From Thinopyrum elongatum (lineage: Eukaryota; Streptophyta; Magnoliopsida; Poales; Poaceae), in assembly GCA_011799875.1 (NCBI GenBank), contig CM022302.1, forward strand, positions 183,512,942 through 183,576,941: DNA of 64,000 nt, written 5' to 3'. The notes beneath the pieces were generated by a model. The model had not been told where the DNA came from and searched no databases. It saw only the letters and a program-made list of their open reading frames with translations. Below are positions 57,927-64,000 of the stretch, piece after piece. Positions within the stretch are counted from its first letter, which is position 1. Each line of letters opens with the position of its first letter. A program made the position numbers and the translations under genes.

Positions 57927-58413
57927 GGCTACAGTCGTATAAAAACCACAAGAAAGCGAGATTGCAGAGTGTGTGCAAGTGTGTAGCGCGGCCTGCCGGG
58001 GACGATGAAGATGGTGGACACTTAAGCGAGGTATACAGAGAAGAGGAAATGCCAATTGAAGTGGGGGTTGACGTATTATCTAACCCCTGATATAATCAAC
58101 CGCAATTATTTGTACCCAGTCGCTCCAAATTCCCGGGGTTGCGCAGGACTCCTATTGGCTGATTTCTTTTTTCAGGACAAAAACAAGGAACGAGTTTTGG
58201 GATTATGCACCAGTATCGGTACGAATGGGGTAGGACAGTTGGCAAGCAATACATTGAGCTCTTCTTATTGATGAAGCCATTAATAATCAAACTACAAAGG
58301 AAAAGAAAAAAAGACAAAGGAAAATATCTACATGAATCTTCGCGTAACATCAATGGCATAGGACCTAGATGTGCATTACTTAGAGCACATCTAGATGTGC
58401 TTTAGCAATACTG

Positions 58414-59173
58414 TCAAACAAAACTCCTAATCATCATTGCAAACAGCGCATAGAACATGGCTAATGCGACAACCACAACTACACATGCTAGTTCCTTCTT
58501 GTCTCTTGCTTTCATCTGTTGTCTGTGATTGATTCTTTCTTGCTTCATCGTACTGATTGTACATTCTAGGCCAGCCAGTTTCTTCTTCAGCTTTAGGTTA
58601 TCTTCTGCGAGCTTGGTGATAACACTCCAAGCCCTGCCATGCCATTCTTCATCCAGCCAGTTAACAAAGGCACAAGCCTCATATCCCTGCCAATGTTAAA
58701 TAGTATTCAGGATGAGCGGTGGCATTAACTCAAGTAAAATGATGAACTTAGCACTAACCTCTAAGGGGCAACTGAGAAACCGCCTGCCAATGTTGAATCC
58801 CTCCATGCATACACGTCGAGCGGGAGTGTGCCCATGCACACAACTCAGCTTTTGGTACTTCTCGGTTGCGCAAAACTCAGAGTCGAACTCGTGTTGCGGG
58901 AGTCTGTAGTCATGCTCCGGATCCGGCGACAGATCGCTTTCCTGGTGGGGGGGGGGTCATTCAGGACAGATTCAGCAAGGAGCTACTTTGGACATGCTAA
59001 AAAAGATCGGGATAGATTGGAACCTGACAGGATGATTCGGATCCGTAGTACACCTGCCTCCTGATGTCCTTAGGCAAGTGCTCGGCGGCGACCGCCGTCG
59101 TGGCGGCACTGCCGAGAGCGGCGATACGAGCAGGAGCAGCCGCACCGAAACCATCAGCACCACTTGTCCGCAT
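58414..59173 (-). CDS. Small GRF-like zinc-finger membrane protein gene inside the CACTA element
   Basis: Three minus-strand exons: 59173-59024, 58941-58759 and 58686-58414, joined by GT-AG introns with matching phase, give 201 residues with no stop. Residues about 84-121 hold a GRF-type zinc-finger pattern: CVHGHTP, then GRRFLSCPLE, then CAFVNWLDEEW (Cys-x-His ... Cys ... Cys). A coiled-coil stretch follows (KLAEDNLKLKKKLAGLE). The C-terminus ends in a hydrophobic segment of about 20 residues (ACVVVVVALAMFYALFAMM), a probable tail anchor. The Ala-rich N-terminus is not distinctive. GRF fingers bind nucleic acid in other proteins; here the partner is unknown. The first donor (GTTCCA) is weak, so exon 1 is the least certain part. 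Confidence 0.65.
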
Positions 59174-60058
59174 TCCCCCAATGTCAACGCCACGCGAGGG
59201 AATTTGGAGGCTATCTAGGGATTTGGGGGAAATGGGGAAACTGTGGGGATAAGCTAACGGTCGGGAACTACTTATGGCACTATATGTTTTATATGGCACA
59301 CTGTCTGTACATGTTTTTCGTGTTAGGTATTACAACTTCACACATGATTTCCGCACCAAAACGTGTGAGAAGACAACATAGGTGAGACACGGTTGCCGTT
59401 ACATAACCGTATGTGATGTACTACCCTGTAGATATAATTGAGTTACAGTGATACCGTGTAAACAGCCGCTCTGCGGATATCCGTCAAAAAATAAAACAGC
59501 CGCTCTGCAGATAGAGATGGTGGTGGCGGCCTAGGCAGCGGCTACCAGAGAAGAGGTCAATCCTCGGTCAGTGGGCGGTGGCAGTTTCGTAGGAGGTCAA
59601 TCCTTGGTCTGCGGCGGGAGATAGGAGGAGCTCAACCATCGAGGTCGGCGGCGGCGTGATTGGAGCACATCCATCGCGGTCGATGGCGGGATAGTGAAGG
59701 TCAAACTTCAGGCGGAAGCCGCACTAAGCTTTGCTCCTCGACCCTGCTGTCTCGGCGTGCCGCCGCATCGCGCTTCTCTGTCTGCTGGGTGGAGGTCGTC
59801 GCGTGGCTAATTAATTAAGGTATTCTTTTCGTGAGTGGCTTAATTAAGGTATTCAATTCCTAAGGGTAGTGCTGTAGTACTCTGCGTGTAAATTGATTGG
59901 CCATTAATTTTTGTCATTGTACGTCTGGATAACAATATGGAGTGCCCTCAGTAATTATGAAAATAAAACCTTGTGATTTATGCACGCATGTTTGGGCATC
60001 AGTTAATTCGTGTATTAAATGTGTTGTTTTGTTTTTAATTACCATTCGTGTGGTGCAG
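59174..60058. other. Region between the divergent CACTA genes
   Basis: Separates the minus-strand zinc-finger gene from the plus-strand transposase, so it probably carries both promoters. It includes a repeated ACAGCCGCTCTGC(A/G)GATA pair (59461, 59499) and GTCAATCCT(C/T)GGTC pairs (59557, 59598). No certain TATA box. Confidence 0.45.
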
Positions 60059-62886
60059 ATGGAACGATCTGAATGGATGAAGAATTGGAGAACCGCAGAT
60101 TTTATCAGTGGTGTGACAGAGTTCATGAATTTGGCTGAAAGTACAAAGAGGAGAATTGGTGATGCGGATTACATCCTGTGTCCATGTACTCATTGTGCCA
60201 ATACAGAGTCACGTGAAGTTGCAGATGTCTAGTGGCACTTAGTCTCTCGGGGATTCATGGATGGATATACATGTTGGAACAGACACGGTGAAGAGCAGGT
60301 CATGGATGAATATACCCAGGGCTGCGAGATGCCAAACCCCGATCAGTGTCACATGGATGTTGAATCTAGCATCGGGGCAGAGGCGTCAAGCTACCAATGG
60401 AACACCGGAAAGCCGAAACGCCCACTGGAAAACCAAGACGTCAACGCAGATGATGATGATCTTGATATGCCAGATTTTGCTGCTATGATTGCAGATTTCA
60501 AGGGCCCAAAAAGGATATGATTGGGTACAAGGATCTGCCAACCATTGATGCGGACTCCAAGAAAGAATTGTATCCAGGTTGCAAAAAGAAATATTCCAAG
60601 TTGAGTGCCACCCTAGCGCTTCTCGGATTTAAAGCAGTAAACGGTCTATCAAACAAGGGCTTCACAGAGATGTTAGGTCTTTTCAAAGAAATTCTTCCGG
60701 AAGATAATGTGCTCCCCAAAAGCACGAGCGAAGCGAAGAAAATTGTTTGCCCATTGGAACTTGAAGTACAGAAGATACACGCTTGTGTGAATGATTGTAT
60801 ATTGTACCGTGGTGAGTACAAAGATTTGCGTGCATGTCCCATATGCAAGCATGCACGATACAAGTGCAGGAGAGCAAAGGACAAGTACAAATTGGACGAC
60901 GAGATCAAGACATGAATCCCATTCAAGGTTGTTTGGTACTTGCCTTTAATTCCATGGTTGAGGCGTTTGTTTGCAAACCCTACAGAGGCAAAGAGGTTGC
61001 GGTGGCATCATGATGAGCGAACTACGGATAAATATATGAGGCACCCAAAAGATGGGGCTCAGTGGGAATTAATCGACAACAAGTTTCAAGACTTTGCCAA
61101 GGATCCTAGAAGTATAAGGCTAGGGAGTGTACTAACGGGATGAATCCTTTTGGCGATATGAGCACCAATCACAGCACATGGCCGGTGTTTCTGTGCATAG
61201 ATAACCTAGCTCCTTGGTTGTGTATGAAGAAAAAAATACATTATGATGTCAATGATTATCCAAGGCCCAAAGCAACCTGGAAATGACATCGACATTTACT
61301 TTCAGCTACTGGTAGAAGAACTGCTGACAGTGTGGATAGATGCGCCTGTTGTAAAATGTTATGATGCTTACAAAAAGGAGATTTTCAATCTACATGCGAT
61401 GCTAGTGCACACCATTCAAGATATGCCGGCATTAGGCAACACATCGGGGCAGAAAACAAAGGGAGATGTAGGGTGTGTCACATGCATGGATAAGACAGCT
61501 AGCAGATTTCTTCCCAACTCACGCAAAACCATGTATTTGCGTCATCGTAGGTTCTTACGGAGAAATCACCCATACCGAAAGATGAAAGCTTAATTTGATG
61601 GTACGGCAGAGGTAGATGTGGGCCCAAGACCCTATGATGGGGAGGTGGTCCACAACATGGCTAAACAAATTAATGTTGTGCTTGGCAAGAAGCACGCTTT
61701 GACGGTGAAACAAACACCCAAGGGTCAAGTGTTTAAGAAAAAATCGGTGTTCTGAAAATTACCTTACTGGGAGATTCTACGTGTATGTCACTGCATCGAT
61801 GTCATGCACGTAGAGAAGAATGTATGTGAAAGCATCCTTGGTACTCTGCTCAAGATTAAAGGTAAAACAAATGATGGTGATGGTGCACGGCTCGATATGC
61901 TTGCTGATCAATCAAAACGCAAGAGTGAAGCAGAAGATGATGACAAATTCATCAAAGCTCACCAGAGTTACAATTTTAGTACAAAAGAAACAACACAGTT
62001 CTTCACCTATTTGTTGTCAGTTAAGACACCCTCTTCCTACTCCGCAAACATCAGAAGTCTCGTGGATGTGAGCTCAGGTAAAATGAAGTTGGGACACATG
62101 AATTCACATGATTTCCATGTAATGTTGACACAAATCCTCCCAGTGGCCATCAGGAATTTGATGCACAAAGATATAAGAAACACACTCATTGAGCTCTGTG
62201 ATTTCTTCAACCAACTATGGCAGAAAGTTGTAGATCCTGAAGTGTTGGATCATATGCAAGATGATATTGCAAGAATATTGTCCAACCTAGAGATTTTTTC
62301 CCCACCGTCATTCTTTGATGTTATGGTCCATCTCACTGTGCACCTTGTCGACGAGATAAAGTATTGTGGTCCTGTGTTTCTTCGCAACATGTATCCCTTC
62401 GAGTCGTTCATGGGAATACTGAAGCGCTATTGTCGGAACCGAAACCATCCAGAGGCAAGCATCCTACAAGGTTATACCACGGAGGAGGTGGTTGAGTTTT
62501 GCACCGAATACATGAAACAAAGACCTATAGGTTTGCCCCTCTCTCGCCACGAGGGAAGGCTAAAAGGTAAGCCGGTCCTTACTGGCTTGTAAATGGCTGC
62601 ACCCGAAGAATTGGCCGAGAAAGCCCATTTGACGGTACTGCTTAAATACCCAGTTCTCAGCGCTTATGTCGAAGAACACTTGGCGGTGATACGCCAAAGC
62701 TTCTTACCAATGGTGCCTTCATCAGATGTGGAGATGAAGGAGCACACTAAGAACTACGCCGAATGTGGAGATGAACGCCAAAGCTTCTTACCAATGTCAT
62801 TCGGGGTCAACGTAATGATCCCAGTTCCCCCATGTACATGGGAATTAAGCCGTAAGACTAGTCTTTATGCCTACCCTGCAACTTAA
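60059..62886 (+). pseudogene. TNP2-type CACTA transposase, frameshifted
   Basis: Start ATG at 60059 follows a GTGGTGCAG acceptor-like string. Domains in order: the transposase-associated N-terminus (MERSEWMKN, CPCTHCAN), the Transposase_21 core in several pieces (KLSATLALLGFKAVNG, KIHACVNDCILYRGEY, RWHHDERTTDKYMRHPKD, NPFGDMSTNHSTWPVFL) and the DUF4218 C-terminal domain (61804-62589; ILPVAIRNLMHKDI, PPSFFDVMVHLTVHLVDE, MYPFESFMGILKRYCRNR). Breaks: TAG at 60230, a shift near 60500, TGA at 60913, a shift near 61140, further shifts between 61270 and 61800 and a stop at 62590. The last part repeats a QSFLPM block (62697 and 62780). No working transposase can be made. Confidence 0.88.
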
Positions 62887-63008
62887 TTCGTTCAATTTAG
62901 AACTGTCGCGTGTACTGAATTTGTGAGTTATGCCCGGTTTTCTGTTGATGCAAGAACCGTTAATATGTTGGCCTTGATATGCTGTCAGCTCAGGCAATGA
63001 ATATGAAC

Positions 63009-63050
<42 letters not shown>

Positions 63051-63783
63051 CATAGAGGTAGCACACTCAATTGATCTCACTCCAGTATGTGTGAACAAAA
63101 GATATGCAATTTGTTTTGCGAATAGCACACGGTTCGTTCATGAAAGCCGTGTGCCGACCAAACCCCACGCGCGATCTGAGTCGTGCTTTCTGATTGGCCA
63201 GAACCCAAACCCCACGGATCGTACGTCTGCACCATTGGATGCTCCCAGATCGAACGGCAATCCTCATCCCTTTCGACAGCAAATGCAGTTCCGGTTGTAA
63301 TTTTCTTTTTATGCACAAAATGAACGTTAAACTCAAAAAATGTCTTAAATATAGCTAACGATACCTGAAATGCGCCAGAAAATCAAACCCGTGGTATAAT
63401 GGCGATTGCGTATCGTGGAAATTTTTATGAGGCCAAACGATGAAGTCACCGGCCACTGGAGTTTGAATTGACACGTCTCCTTTTGGAAACCATGATCCTT
63501 CATGTGAGATGCTCCGGTTTGGAAGGAGCGATCATCAAAACTTTTGCCAAACTTTACCAAATTTTTTCCACGGGGTCGTGAGAGCACGCCACGAGCACAC
63601 ATCGATTTTGATGATGTCCGGACTCCATCTGATTTTCCTGTAATTAAAATACCTACTAGGCCTACGCCAGTGGCCACACCTCACGGCCGAAATGTTTGAA
63701 ACTTCTCCCCGCTTCTCGGACAAACGGATGAAAACTCGCAAAGCGACGCACAAATGATTTATACACCTTCTTTGCTAAAGCTG
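62887..63783 (+). other. Non-coding sequence right of the transposase
   Basis: Contains the microsatellite at 63009 and a GCACACGGTTCGTTCATGAA / GCCGTGTGCC segment (63126-63155) that resembles the subterminal motifs of the CACTA left end, suggesting that the element extends at least this far. From 63330 on nothing is recognised. Confidence 0.45.
63009..63048 (+). repeat. (TTA)n microsatellite
   Basis: About 13 uninterrupted TTA units. The poly-Ile frame on the opposite strand is an artefact of the repeat. Confidence 0.97.
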
Positions 63784-64000
63784 GCCATAGTGGGGGTATC
63801 ATAGACGGTATCATGCACTCGGGAATAGCAAATATGATGATGTGGCAAGGAATTAAAGAAGGGAGAGTGGGTTCGAGTAACATCGGTAGATACCGTAACA
63901 TAATAAATGCAATACTACTTTGTGTCATGCATGGGCATAAATACGGTCATCTATGATACTACTCTATGATACTATGCACTATGAAGGTACATAGTATCAT
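63784..64000. mobile_element. MITE-like inverted repeat, cut by the window edge
   Basis: The left part (GGCCATAGTGGGGGTATCATAG...GGTATCATGCA) is mirrored on the right by TATGATACTACTCTATGATACTATGCACTATG and continues to the edge. Short ATAGT/TATCAT blocks in inverted order are typical of an abundant cereal MITE-like repeat (from memory). No coding potential. Confidence 0.5.

Larger units (their letters stand above)
56964..62886 (+). mobile_element. CACTA transposon, left end and coding region (right end not found)
   Basis: The left terminus CACTACTGCAGGATGCTGCT starts at 56964 in the internal region of element B; CTA before it would be the 3-bp target copy. Subterminal motifs follow (next feature), then two minus-strand genes and a plus-strand TNP2-type transposase. 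The inverse terminus AGCAGCATCCTGCAGTAGTG is not present in the window, so the right end lies beyond it or was lost. The stated end is only the end of recognisable coding sequence. Confidence 0.8.

Overview
The window looks like a chromosome segment from a Triticeae grass (wheat, Aegilops, barley or a close relative). Reasons: a 1.7-kb BARE-1/WIS/Angela-type copia LTR, several LTR elements with the TGATACGTCTCC-type terminus and tRNA-Asp primer sites, a Tekay-like chromovirus with 4.1-kb LTRs, a CACTA transposon with TNP2 transposase, and GT-AG introns in plant style. No bacterial operon, CRISPR array, rRNA or tRNA gene is visible.

Layout. (1) 86-2052, plus strand: the last six exons of one apparently intact host gene, a large conserved plant protein of unknown function; its last intron holds a local duplication and a Stowaway-like MITE. 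(2) 2551-4780: a satellite-like array with a 650-bp higher-order period containing four 282-bp inserts of equal length. (3) 5583-7947: a probable element whose termini resemble those 282-bp inserts, with a 43-nt palindrome inside. (4) 8400-13240: an antisense Ty3/gypsy integrase relic and an antisense LINE split by a solo BARE/WIS LTR (target duplication TGTAA), which is itself split by a second solo LTR (target duplication GGCCC). (5) 13241 to the right edge: an onion of nested insertions. A plus-strand LINE is interrupted by element A (LTR at 14231). The 3' LTR of A is interrupted at 20718 by element B in reverse orientation. The LTR of B is interrupted by element D (21993-43474), and D by chromovirus E (25879-39922, duplication TTTCG). 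The internal region of B is interrupted by element C (46523-56775, duplication CGGGG) and by a CACTA transposon starting at 56964. The far halves of B, A and the LINE are not in the window.

Coding content. Only three protein-coding units look usable: the host gene 3' end, a 438-codon open frame of unknown function in D, and a small three-exon 201-residue gene with a GRF-like zinc finger and a C-terminal membrane segment on the minus strand of the CACTA element. Chromovirus E carries a separate frame before gag plus a complete but broken gag-pol. C is a deletion derivative that fuses gag to the tail of RNase H, followed by a 90-bp tandem repeat, and carries a multi-exon gene on the opposite strand, driven from its own TATA box and damaged by several mutations. 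The TNP2 transposase of the CACTA element is frameshifted. A, B, C and D lack the enzymes for their own movement.
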